64,000 bases of DNA from Mauremys mutica (Eukaryota; Chordata; Testudines; Geoemydidae). The position numbers were made by a program, and so were the translations under genes. Numbering within the stretch: position 1 is the first letter of the stretch; each line of letters opens with the position of its first letter. This document shows, one piece after another, positions 41,712-52,352 of the stretch. The stretch is from NCBI RefSeq assembly GCF_020497125.1, contig NC_059075.1, positions 40,894,003 to 40,958,002 of the forward strand, written 5' to 3'. Below the pieces are notes generated by a model, which was not told the DNA's origin, made no database searches, and saw only the letters and a list, made by a program, of their open reading frames with translations.

Positions 41712-44700
41712 GTTCCAGAGTCTCACTGCTGGCTGACTCTGAGGATTTCTGCCTTGTTTCACTTCCCTGGGGCTGTTACCAGGGCCGGCTCCAGGGGTTT
41801 TGCCGCCCCAAGCACCCAAAAAAAAAAAAAAAGCTACGATCAGCAGCAATTCAGCGGGAGGTCCTTCGCTCTGAGCGGGAGCGAGGGACCCTCCGCCGAA
41901 TTGCCGCTGAATACCTGGACGTGCCGCCCCTCTCCGGAGTGGCTGCCCCAAGCACCTGCTTGCTAAGCTGGTGCCTGGAGCCGGACCTGGCTGTTACATT
42001 GTTTGTAGCTATCACAGCACTGGGTGCTCTGCTTAATTCCCAGCAGTAGCTCTGTGACGGTTCCGCCTAGACAATTGCCTAGCCCCATGGGAAAGAAAGA
42101 GAAGCAAAGAAGCTCCACGTGAATGAGTATCCACTATGGTAAATACCTCTGGGGTGAGAAACACCTTCATCACCACCAGTCCACGTTCCAAAAACTGGCT
42201 AACTGCTAGATCTCAAAATGTGATTGTAAATTGGGAATCATCGTTGAGCAGCTGTGTTTCCAATGGGGTCCCACAGGACTCGGTGCTTTGCCCTACACTA
42301 TTTAACATTGTTTTCTTCCAGGTCATTGATAACATAAAATCATCACTGATAGACTTTGCAGATGACACAGAAACTGGGGGAGTGGTAAATAATGCAGAGG
42401 ACAGGTCACTGTTTCAAAGCAATCTGGATCACTTGGGAAATTGGGTACAAGCAAACACTGTGTTTTAATACAGCTAAATGGAAATATATACATCTAGCAA
42501 CCAAGAACACAGGCCATACTTACAAGATGGGAAACTCTAGCTTGGGAAGCAGTGACTCTGAAAAAGATTTTGGGGTCATGGTGGATAATCAGCTGAACAT
42601 GAGGTCTCAATGTGATGCTGTGTCAAAAAGAACCAGTGCAATCCTGGGTTGCATAAATAAGGGAATCTCAGCTAGGAGAAGCAATTATTTTCTCTCTGTA
42701 TTTGGCACTGGTGCAACCACTGCTGCAATACTGTGTCCAGTTCTGATGTCCACAATTCAAGCAGGATTGTGATACATTGGAGAAGGTTCCACCACGAGAA
42801 TGAGTAAAGGATTAGAAAACGTGCATTACAGTGATAGACTCAAGGAACTCAATCTATTTAGCTTAACAAAGAGAAGGTTAAGGGGGTAAGTTTATAAGTA
42901 TTTATGTGGGGAACAAACATTTAATAATGGGCTTTTCAATCTAGCAGAGAAAGGTATCAGACAATCCAATGGCTGGAAGTTTAACCTAGACAAATTCAGA
43001 CCAGAAATAAGAAATTTTTGACTATCAGGGTGTCATAAACAGTTAGTTAAGGGTTAAGGTCTCTTTTACCTGTAAAGGGTTAACAAGCAGTACCTGAGGA
43101 ACACCTGACCAGAGGACCAATCAGGGACAAGATAACTTCAAATCTCTGTGGAGGGAAGTTTTTTTTTCTGTGTTCTTTGTTTTGAGTTGAGTCTCTCTTG
43201 GGAGTTAAGGGAGTCCAAACATCTTAATCAAGTCCTCCCAGGTTTCTGCAGTACTTTTCATCTGTTCAGTCTAGTGAGTATTAGAAAGGCATACTAGTAT
43301 TATAAGTTTATTTCTACATTTTGCAATTGTGTGTTTTGCTGAAGGAATCTCTTTATTTCTATTGCTGTTACTTTGCTTTTACTGAGAAAGAAAGGGGGAG
43401 GGGGAATTCTCTCCAGGTTTATAGGTTAGACTCTGTGTATTGTTCCATCCTGGTATTACAGAGATAGTGTACTTTATTTTTGTTCTTTTAATAAATTCTT
43501 TTCTTTTCTTTGGACTTGGTTAATTCCTTCTCGTGTGGAAATTCAGGGGAAGGGGAGGGGGGAAGAGTGAGTTCCTCCTGGGTTTGATTCACAGAGTTGA
43601 ATCGGTGTGTATCTCTCCGGAGTAGGCTAGGAGAGAGAGGGAGGGGGGAAGTGGGCTGCTTCCCTTTGTGTTGAGATTCAGGGAGATTGAATCTGTGTTC
43701 CCAGGGAGAGTGGAGGGGGGAACAGGCCGTGTGTTATCCACTTTAAACGTAACTGGTGGCAGCGAAAACCAGATCTAAACTAGGATTTTAGTTTAGAGGA
43801 GTCCATGCAGGTCCCCATCTTGGAACCCAAAAGCTCCAAGTGGGGGAGAGAACCTATGACACAGGGTAATTAACCTTTGGAACAATTTATCAAGGGTCAT
43901 GTTGGATTCTCCATCACTGGCAATTTTAAAATCAAGACTGGATGTTTTTCTAAAAGATCTGTTCTGGGAATTATTTTGGGGAAGTTCTATGGCCTGTGTT
44001 ATACAGGAGGTCAGACTAGATGATCACAGTGGGCCTTTCTGGCCTAGGAATCTTTAAGAGCTGAACATGGGCTCCTGGCCTGCAGTTGATCTCTCTCTCG
44101 TAATTTAGCTTTTTACTCACTCTGTGAGTGAGGGAGACTAAGCCACTGGTGTGTATGAAATATGGAGGCAGGCTGAGAATGTTGTTCTTATGCTGCTCTG
44201 CGGTCCCTGTCTGTCCCTTAGCTGCTCAAGGGCATCTACAACAGCACCCCCACTCGTCCGTTTCTGGCACCGGAGCTCACCCAATCACCAGTCCTCCCGG
44301 AAGATACCATGTCCCCCATCCAGGTCTTGGACGATACCACTGAGGTATGTGTACGTTGGACACCTCAGCTGTACCTTGCCACCCTCTCCCTTGCTTGTAG
44401 CCACTTGAGGCCAGTGAGCTCTATTTGCAGGTGAAGCCATTGGCACACTCTCCTATCAGGGCCCTGGCTGAACAGGTTAGTGAAGCTAAGGTCTGGTCTT
44501 GCTAAAAAGATCAATGAATTGTAATGTTCCTCACTTGAGTCAAATGCACCTGGTGTCTACAGGTAAATGCTTCAGCTTGTCACTGTGCTGCTCTCCCACC
44601 TTCCAATAATGCCCCCGTTCTTGCTCTGCCACTCTTCAGTTGGCAATCTGAAGATGGACTGCTGGCTGGGCATGCAGCAGGAGGAACAGCTGGTGGCTAC

Positions 44701-47700
44701 ATAGAATCATAGAATCTCAGGGTTGGAAGGGACCTCAGGAGGTCATCTAGTCCAACCCCCTGCTCAAAGCAGCTTGTTTCTCTCCATAAAATTAGCCTCC
44801 ACCACAGTAGTGGGCTAACTGGGGGGGTCCTGGCTTACCTGTCCTTTTGTCATCTCCAGCCATGGATGAGACTGATCTAAAGAGCCAAGTGAGATATAGA
44901 ATGGGCTTACTTTTTCTCCCAGAAGCCACAGGCAGCCGATTCTGCTGTGACTTCTGTTGGACAGGTTAAAGGTCAGAGTTTGGAGGCAACTGCCAGAGCA
45001 CAAAGGACCAGAAGTAAGGATTTATCTCCACCACCAAAAAAGCTGTTGATGCCCCTTACCCCAGAGTCACCCACTGGCCAGAAGGCACCCAAGGAGGCCA
45101 GGAGGAAAATCCGCAAGCCTAGTCCTCTCCAGCTAAAGCAGCCTAGGAAAGTCTTGTTTGAGCACAGGGCATGTGAAGGGGAGCAGGATGCTGAAGGTAA
45201 CTCTGGTTCCATAAATGTGGCGTGAGATGCAGACATTAGGATGATAGCTTTCAGGGTGTCTATTCTGGGTCTTGCCTGCTTGACTCCCAGACCTGTGTGA
45301 GCTGCCTCTAGGGACAGTTGCCCAGTGTGTTCCTAACCCCAGCCAAGAGGGTCCCCTGTGTCCCTCTCAGAACCCTGAAAATCTCTCTCCGGTTCTGTCC
45401 TTGAACAAATGGCTTGAGTGTGCAACTTCTGCCTGTTTGGTCGGAAATGGAACTCGGGGTCTCCTGAATGCCACTGCACTGCACCATATAATAGTTCACT
45501 CAGCTCTTCATCTGTAGGTGTCAAAGCACTTACAAATGAAGATAAATGTAATTATCCCCATTTATAGCTGAGGAAACTGAGGCACAGAGAGCATTACCCA
45601 TTGTTACACAGTAGGTCAGTGACACAGCTGAGCTGAGATCGCCGGTATCATGATCTCTAGTCCTGTACCCCGTCCATTGGACCAGCCAGTCTCCCTTACC
45701 AGTACTATATCTCTTGGTCCTGTGGACACGTCATTAATTGATGCCAAATGCGGAGCCCCAGCTTGGGACCAAAAGCTGTAAGCCTTTGAAGGCTATTTAT
45801 TGTACGAAATGAGTTCTTGGGTCTTAGTCTCATTCCTAGTGAAACAAGTATCCCCATCCCCAAACCACTGTCACAATGGTTCCCCTTGTTGGCAGTTTGA
45901 GCAGAGGAGTAATGGAGCCTGATCCCCTGTCTCAACCTAGAGGGGTCCCCCCAGGGAGTGGGTGAAGCACAGTGGCAGAGGGGGGCCCTGCTTTACTTGT
46001 ACCTGTTCTGGGGATACAGATAACATCTCTCTCCAGGGCTCTCTCTCTTGCACCTTTCACCAGCACTAATCTCACCTACTCTCCTATGCTGTTTGAGACC
46101 CAAGTCCCTGAACCTGGAGGTTTACGCAGACAGGCAAAATGAGCTGGTGGTGACTCTTCACTCTCTGTGAGTCAGCCTGTCACCCTGATAGTGGCTGGAT
46201 TGGAACCAGTGTGCTAGCATGTATCCACTCCCATGGATCTCCATGTTCAGAAGTGTCATTTCCATGGCAGTGTGACAGGGTAGGGAGAAGAGGTACTTGC
46301 ACTGTATCACAGGCTTGAGTAGCTTCTAGGAGGTGACTCCCTGCTGCTGCTTTCAGGGGACCATCATCTATCTGTGTTTTCTCTCTGCAGATTTGGAGGT
46401 GAAGGAGCTGCAAGGTGAGAACCTGGTGCACAGACCCTGGCCTGGCATCTGAGCCACTTGGGGATATTGTTCCTTTAATGACATAGGCTTTGGAGTGAAC
46501 ATTCATGCTTGTCCCTTTAACTTCCTAAGCATCAGGAACTGTGAGCAGACTATGCGTACTCTGCCTGCCCTCATGGGGTTGCTCCCAAACTATACACCCT
46601 GGGCATTGTGAGAGGGACAGGAACTATCTCCAATGCCACTTGCAGCCTCCCTGAAATCTGAGCTGCCCCACTAGGTACTTGGTGGGGCTCACTAAGGGGG
46701 TGGTGGTGGTAAATGATGGATAGACTTGACCAAACTTTTTCCAGCTTCCCCACCAGTTAGTACGGGGGCCTGTTGGTGAGGGAAGAACTTTGGAAGGGAA
46801 AGGAGAAGGAAATGGAAGAAGGGAAGAAGCTTCCCTAAAGAACTAGCTGGAGAGAACCGTGGCCTCTCACCCACAATGTGCCCTAGGAGCTGGCAGTCCC
46901 CTAGTCACCAGTCTCTCCCAATACCCTTAAATGTAGGAGAAAAGAACTGGACCTGTCCACAGCTGAGGATTCTTTCCTACATGGATGCTCAAAGGGATCA
47001 AAATGCCCCCCCACCTGCTTGTCATGAAGTGCAGGGAGCATGATCCTGCAGCTAGCCAGACTCCCCACTGCTGACTTCTTGTGTTACTGAGAATGGGGAG
47101 GGGAAACCCCATGATTACTCCCTAAAGCCAACAAGAAAATCCTCATGCCCAAGTGGCCCTGGCCTCCAGACCACTTGGGTGTAGGTATGTAGTGCTTCTT
47201 GCCCTATCATCTGTCCTTGGGGGTTCAGGGCCTCTGGCCACCACCTTCCCATGAGAGTCCAGGCCCCTGCCTCCTCACTTTGCCTTCTCCATGGAAGCAA
47301 GGAGACCCTGAGGCCCCCATATCTGGTCCAGTGACACAGTTCGGTTTGGTCTCTCCTCCTCCAGTCTGTCCAAGCCCACGATGGTGTCATGCCATGTGCC
47401 TCAGTGACCCAGAAACAGCCATTTTGATTGGTGGAGAGGGAGCCAATCAACAGCCTTGCAAGGATTCTCTCTGGAAATTAGAGATTGGTGAGAAGTTTGG
47501 GGCTGGGCAGGGGAAGGCAGAGGTCCCTAGGGGCGGAAGGCATCTCTGGGCGAAGCAGGAGCTGAGTGCATTGGGTCTGCTCCGAGCCAGGCAGATGAAG
47601 CATTCCACCCATGCCAATGCCATTCTGTGCTGAACTCTCCGCAGGGAGGGCTGTATTATTCTGCATGGATAGGCTGGAAGCCACTGGCTCCTTCCGCTGG

Positions 47701-50700
47701 GATGAGAATGTGGGAGGGTACCCCTGTGGCACCTCAGCTCACCCTGCTATGGGCAGCTATTTCTCCATTTTTCTCTCTTGCTCAGCTTCCTCCTTTTTCT
47801 GTTTTATCCTTTTTGCATGTTCTTTGTTGACTACTCCTCCTCCCTGCTCCTTTCTGGTAGCGCCATTTCCCCCTCTTGGTCCCTCCACTCAGCAGAAGGC
47901 TGCATGCTGCTGAGGCTGGGGGCCATCCATTGGTGCCACCCAGTGCTGAGGTCAGTGCCATGGGCCGCAGCCTGAACCTGCAGTCCTGCATGTGTGAGCT
48001 GCTCCTGCTGTTGGCTGTTAGGACTAGGAGCGTCAGTGGAAGCAGAAAGGGGGAGATGGATGGCTTTCAAGGAGTAGAGGTTGCGCACACTTTGCAGTGT
48101 CTGAGGGGTTTGTGGGGTGAGCCAGGGTCCTACCACTTTACACACACACCGCACCCCTCTTTATGTCCTGCTATTCCCCAGCTATATGCTGCCCCCACGC
48201 CCTCCACCTCCAACCCCAGAAACTGCTGCAAGCCCTTCCCTCTGGCACTGAGTCAGGAGTGGGAGGAATGAAGGGAGCAGGGTCCTGACCAAAGGCTGAT
48301 AGGGGATAGGGCTTTTGAGGTGTGGGGAGTAAAGGGAGGGTCTCTGCCCCCTCACTAGTATGGTGTTACTCCGATAGACAATGATTTCTGGTTCCCCATG
48401 GATCTGCCATCACTGGGTTCTGTGCCGCCCTGCTCACGTGGTCACACCGCCACCTACGACCTGGACACCAAACGCATCTATGTCTTTGGGGGCATGAAGG
48501 AGGGCAAGCCCTACAGCACTATCCACATCCTGGACACATCCACCTGGAAGTGGCTTCTTGTGGCCGTGAGTAGTGGAGCTTCTGCAGGAAAGAGACAAAG
48601 CATGGGGGGAAGTGGCGGGGGGAGAAGTGTGTTTCTGTCAGGGACCAACTGGGAACCCAAGAGCAATATGCCTATGTCCTTGCTCTTGTGCTCGCTCTTT
48701 GGCCCCTGGCCCAGTGTCAGGCACTGTCCGTTGGTTCCCATTTCATGGTCAGTGGAAGGGATGTGGTTAGGGTCATCGATGGGAGCCTTCAGGAGGGCAA
48801 AGGGGAAGTGGGCTGTTCTGGGTTCTAATCCCCTCCTTGCTTTGTCCCTTGGGGCGAGAGCCAAGTTAGACCCAGCTAGGAAAACTTGGTTAAAAAGCTT
48901 GAAGCTCACTGGAAACCAGATAGTGCATCCAGTGTGAGTGAGGCTGGAGGCAGAATGGATTGACGCTGGATGCTGTATCTGACCAGGCTACTTGGGAGCA
49001 TAGCACACAAATTTCAGGAGAAATGGTCCCCCATTTGTGGGGGGCTAGTGAAAACCTGGTCTGGGCACCAAGATAATGATCTGGCTTTCTTGGTTCAGAG
49101 GTCCTCATCTTGTGCTTTCCCCCTTCCCTCTTTGTTTCCTGGAGAGAAACTTTCCCAGCTGGTTATCCCCTGCACCTTCCTCTCTTCCTTTTCTGGGCAG
49201 CACTAAAGCACAAGGAAAGCCAGAGGGCTGAGAGAGAATGGCATAGGTGAGATTAGCAGTGATTGGGATAGAAATGTTTCCAGAATGACCTCCTGTTCCT
49301 GTTTGTGTTCAGAACCAATTGGGATCAGTGGTGTGATGCCCCATTCAGGTCAGAGAAAGGTGGGACATAAACTGAGCAGATATTGTCCACCTGCATCTTA
49401 GAGTTCTGGTCATGGAGCAGGTGGAGTGGCACAAGGACTCACTATGCCCATGGCCAGCAGGGAGCTGGGAGCAGGGAGCCAACCTGTGTGCTTCATTTTC
49501 ACACGTGAAACATGACTAGAAACTTTCTTCCTCAGGCCAAGGGGAAGGTGCCGACACTGGCCTACCACAGCGCCACCATCTACCACAAGGAGCTTTTTAT
49601 CTTTGGAGGGACTTTCCCCAAGATGGCATCCCTGGAGTCCAGAGCCTGCAGCAACACACTGTACGTCTTCAACCCTGAGTACAAGATTTGGTACCAGCCC
49701 ATTGTGGAGGGAGAGAAGCCCTTACCTCGGCTCGGGTGAGACACCTTCATTTCAGCCCTCAAAGATAGAGGGAGGGAAGAACCAGCAGGTCCCATCTAGT
49801 TAATCTCCACACTTGGAGGGCAGGGCATGATTGTCCCCCACAGCAGGGCCGGCTCCAGGCACCAGCCGACCAAGCATGTGCTTGGGGTGGCACCTTGGGG
49901 CGGGGTGGTGCTCAGGTTTTTTTTATTATTTTTTGGTTCGTCCGGGCAGCGCTGGAGGGTTTTGTTTGTTTGTTTGTTTTTTGTTTCGGCGGGGTGGTGC
50001 TTGGGGGGGGCGGCGGCGGGGCATGTAGTTGAGTTAATGGCTCTCCTGGAAGCCTGCTTTTGTGAAGAGACTGAACTCTCAATTCCAAGAAATTCCAGAG
50101 GCTGCCTTCCTCACTCACCTCCCTCTCTCCCCAGCCATTCAGCCACTCTGCTGAAGAACAAGCTGGTGATCTTTGGGGGTCAGAGGACCCCTTTGTACCT
50201 GAATGATGTGCACATCCTGGATCTGGGTGAGAATAGGACATTACCATCCTGTCAGGCTATACTGGGCAGCTGGGGTGGGAATCCAAGGGCTGCCTGCCTT
50301 AGGAAACATGATTGGGGGACAGTGGGTGAATGAGGGCCCTTATGTGATATGGGAGGGGGACAGCCTGGCTCTGAGGTGTCTGGACCAGAGTAAGGGGATG
50401 GGAAGCTGTGGATGTAGGGAAGGCCCTGATGGGGTGGGTAGATGGCTTGGCCCAAGGCAGGGGGTAAGAAACATCAGGCACTGGTGATTGCAAGAAGCTG
50501 GGTAGCAGATTAAACCGGTTGCTGCTCTGATTTGATGCAGCAAACCCTGTGTTCCCCATGTTCAGCACAGAGGTTTGTGTCTTGCAGTGGGGCTGGCAGA
50601 GCTGCTAGGATTTCCATGCATTTGAAGTGTCTCCTGCTTTTTCCCCTGTGCTTCAGGTTACATGGAGTATGTGCCGGTCCCGTTTCTTTCAGGACAGCCT

Positions 50701-51797
50701 TCTTCACGCTGGTAAGATCCTGCTGCAGGATCAAGAGGCCTCTTCTTCCCCCCACCCCTCTGTATCTCGCTTCATGGCTGGAACTGTGCTTCCTGCATGC
50801 TTGCAGGGCTACCACTCAGCACAACTCACCCTCCCTGGTGCCTGGGCAGCAGCAGAGCCAAAGAAAGGGAGAAACCCTTATAAGGAGAATGCTCGGTTCC
50901 TGAAGGGAGGCCCTTGGGTACTTGCAAACATAAACCCCTCTGCCCTTCATTAGCACCTTTTGTCTGAGGTTCTCTGGTGCTTCTCAGACACACATTAAGC
51001 ATCAGCACCTGCAGAGGTGGGTCACCATTTAAGGCACAGAGAGGAAAGTGACTTGCCCGGGATCATGCAACAGTTCAGGGGCAGACCTGGGACTAGAACT
51101 CAGGAGTCCTGACTCCCATCTGTGGCGTGAACCACTATCCCAGGCTTCCTCTCCTAGGTAAGTAGAGGCCCCTTAGGTGGTGTTTGGGGGAGGAGGGGCA
51201 AGGAAGGTGGGTCCCCTGCATGTTTTGCTCTGGTTATTGTTATGCTTTGCTCTGATTCTAGCTTCCATGCTGCAATGCCAGTGTCTGACCAGAAGGTCCT
51301 GATCAGTGGAGGCTGCAATGCCAAGGGAGCCCTGCAGGATGTATTCACCTTTCACCTTGGTGAGTAACTCCCCATCCCCTCCTCAGAGCTGCTGACTGAC
51401 AAAGAATTGCTGAAGGTGGCTGTTGTGCTGCAGTGACAATGCACTTGCTGGTATTTCTGGCAGCCTTGTGTCCATCTGTCTGTTTCATCCCTGGTGCAGA
51501 GGACAGCTTTGCCAGCAGCGATCGTTCCTTTCTGTTGCAGATACTTTTGCATGGAGCACAGTGACACACAGTCACCTCTCCTTAGTGCCTCGGGCTGGCC
51601 ACACACTGCTCAACCTCACCTCTGCCCACCTGACAGATCTGGACAAGGAGAGCCAGAGCAAGCGCAACCTGTGCACCGTACTGGTTTTTGGCGGCTCAGA
51701 CTGTGCTGGGACCTTCTACAATAGCACAAGCAAGATCCAGCTGGACCTAGAGGAGACCAAGCCCAAGAGAGCAGGGGTTCTGTATCATGGTAAATAG
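37619..51797 (+). CDS. Unnamed kelch-repeat protein with novel N-terminal region
   Basis: Fifteen inferred coding exons: 37619-37815, 39404-39580, 40987-41092, 41622-41711, 44222-44344, 44401-44475, 44923-45196, 46391-46414, 47365-47487, 48378-48565, 49536-49735, 50135-50226, 50657-50711, 51262-51359, 51541-51797 (TAG). The sum is 2079 nt, 692 aa, and all phases agree. Residues 1-190 are an unfamiliar, probably beta-rich region; 191-355 a Pro/Ser-rich basic linker; 357-690 six kelch repeats (IGG, FGG, FGG, FGG, SGG, FGG cores), enough for one six-bladed propeller. No signal peptide, membrane segment, BTB or BACK domain is visible. The propeller part is reminiscent of RABEPK/KLHDC-type proteins, but I cannot assign an orthologue. 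It starts in a CpG island and ends 1.7 kb before the convergent GSTZ1 stop. Weakest points are the ends of exon 4 and the choice of first ATG; exons 5-15 are strong. Confidence 0.8.
37816..39403. other. Kelch gene intron 1
   Basis: Begins in the CpG island. Contains an old amniote repeat (38490-38570, CTAGGTGCTGTACAAACAC), the element at 38572-38854, a hAT-like CAGAGGTTCTCAAACTGGG start at 38859, another right-hand end GTAGTGTAGATATGGCCTAA near 39025, and an L3-like piece at about 39205-39330. Confidence 0.55.
38572..38854. mobile_element. Non-autonomous DNA transposon (AAGGCTATGTCTACA ends)
   Basis: Left TAAGGCTATGTCTACACTAC and right TGTAGACATAGCCTTA are close inverses. No coding capacity. 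Confidence 0.75.
39581..40986. other. Kelch gene intron 2
   Basis: About 1.4 kb of apparently single-copy sequence; no repeat or extra exon recognised apart from a short duplicated TAACACCCATC stretch near 39690-39730. Confidence 0.5.
41390..41500 (+). repeat. Old MIR/L2-like repeat tail
   Basis: TTTGTAAAGCGCTTGGAGG followed by GAAAAGCTTTATAAAGCTA and a TATTATTATT end, the usual 3' end of this ancient repeat. Confidence 0.6.
41780..41989. mobile_element. 210-bp non-autonomous hAT element
   Basis: Ends CAGGGCCGGCTCCAGG and CCTGGAGCCGGACCTG. Perfect 8-bp duplication GCTGTTAC at 41772-41779 and 41990-41997. Relatives at 49844 and 58450. It sits about 70 bp after the proposed end of kelch exon 4. 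Confidence 0.9.
42100..44062 (+). mobile_element. Old CR1-type LINE, split by a solo LTR
   Basis: Reverse-transcriptase remains at 42136-42770 (SNGVPQDSVLCPTLFNIVF, FADDTETGG) with frameshifts. The 3' part resumes after the LTR at 43867 and ends about 44062 in the pattern CAGACTAGATGATCACAGTG. Confidence 0.8.
43031..43861 (+). mobile_element. Solo LTR with 5-bp target duplication
   Basis: An 831-bp unit beginning TGTCATAAAC and ending CTATGACA, flanked by CAGGG on both sides (43026-43030 and 43862-43866). TG...CA ends, a 5-bp duplication and an internal AATAAA at about 43491 fit an LTR left by recombination. No internal retroviral genes are present. Confidence 0.8.
44222..46414 (+). CDS. Kelch gene exons 5-8: basic Pro/Ser-rich linker
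   Basis: Exons 44222-44344, 44401-44475, 44923-45196 and a 24-nt microexon at 46391-46414, each with clean AG acceptor and GT donor. The coded stretch (residues about 191-355) is rich in Pro, Ser, Thr and Lys, for example SPVLPEDTMSPIQVLDDTTE, then a strongly basic part with RTRSKDLSPPPKK, KEARRKIRKPSP and LKQPRKVL. The basic clusters could act as nuclear localisation signals; that is inference. The composition predicts disorder. The linker joins the N-terminal region to the propeller. A small CR1 tail lies in the intron between the second and third of these exons. Confidence 0.78.
44703..44775 (-). mobile_element. Short CR1 3' tail
   Basis: ATAGAATCATAGAATCTCAGG through CCCCCTGCTCAAAGCAG, about 73 bp of the same tail as at 24212. 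Lies in the intron between kelch exons 6 and 7. Confidence 0.85.
45540..45700 (-). repeat. MIR-like SINE in kelch intron 7
   Basis: TTTATAGCTGAGGAAACTGA, GGCACAGAGAG and a TCTAGTCCTGTACC end, the MIR pattern in reverse. The remainder of the 1.2-kb intron holds nothing recognised. Confidence 0.75.
46415..49535. other. Kelch introns 8, 9 and 10
   Basis: Stretches 46415-47364, 47488-48377 and 48566-49535 appear to be single-copy intron DNA. No repeat or additional exon was recognised. Confidence 0.5.
47365..51797 (+). CDS. Kelch gene exons 9-15: six-repeat kelch propeller
   Basis: Exons 47365-47487, 48378-48565, 49536-49735, 50135-50226, 50657-50711, 51262-51359, 51541-51797. Each repeat shows a His or Arg-Gly-His start, the hydrophobic-Gly-Gly core and an aromatic-Trp end: RWCHAM..ILIGGEG..LWKLE; RGHTATYD..IYVFGGM..TWKWL; YHSATIY..LFIFGGT..IWYQP; HSATLL..LVIFGGQ..VHILDLG; CFHAAMP..VLISGGC..TFAWS; RAGHTLL..VLVFGGS. 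Exon and repeat boundaries roughly coincide. Six repeats would close as one propeller, a protein-binding surface. No frameshift or internal stop was found in any of these exons, and acceptors and donors are all canonical, which argues for an active gene rather than a pseudogene. Confidence 0.88.
49844..50030. mobile_element. Truncated hAT element (CAGGGCCGGCTCC family)
   Basis: Left end CAGGGCCGGCTCCAGGCACC is intact; the right end is lost in a T-rich and G-rich stretch. It lies in kelch intron 11, about 100 bp before the next exon. Confidence 0.7.
51030..51155 (-). repeat. MIR-like SINE
   Basis: GGCACAGAGAGGAAAGTGAC, TCATGCAACAG and TCAGGAGTCCTGACTCCCA follow the MIR core in reverse. It is in kelch intron 13, about 105 bp before exon 14. 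Confidence 0.7.
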
Positions 51798-51823
51798 AGA
51801 CACATGGATAGACAGTGGGTGGC

Positions 51824-51829
51824 AATAAA
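51824..51829 (+). terminator. Candidate polyadenylation signal of the kelch gene (AATAAA)
   Basis: AATAAA starts 27 bases after the kelch gene stop codon, implying a very short 3' UTR. No other AATAAA was noticed before the convergent GSTZ1 end except one near 53085. Confidence 0.5.
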
Positions 51830-52218
51830 TGAATCAAAGCAAAGCGGCGAACCAAGTCTCTGCATGTAGGTGAAATCTGCTCCACATTTGGAATGTCTCC
51901 TTGAAACCTGTGGTGACTTCTTGCCTATGTTGGGGCCCATGGACATGGAGCCTGAGGACTGGGCACAAATCCCCAGCCTCACACTTGCATGGTGCCTATG
52001 CTTTGACACCTAATTACCCTGGGAAGCCTGAGCTAAATCTGCAGTGTCCCGTTAGAGGAATTACCCCCAAGGCTTTGGGCAGAACTAGTCTCTTGCTTTC
52101 CTCTCTTGCTGTATATCACTTCTCTTCCCTGACCCAAATCCCAGCTTCTGTTGGGCGGAAATGAAGGTGACCTCATATATTCACTCTTAACTGGGTGAGG
52201 AGAGGGGGTTGCTGCAGG

Positions 52219-52352
52219 TAGGGTGACCAGATGTCCTGATTTTTTTTATAGGGACAGTCCTGATTTTTTTGTCTTTTTCATATATAGGCTCCTATTACCC
52301 CCCTGCCCCACCCCTTGTCCTGATTTTTCACACTTGCTGTCTGGTCACCCTA
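52219..52352. mobile_element. 134-bp hAT element with perfect 8-bp duplication
   Basis: Ends TAGGGTGACCAGATG and CTGTCTGGTCACCCTA. Flanked by GCTGCAGG at 52211-52218 and 52353-52360. A repeat well known in turtles. Confidence 0.92.
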
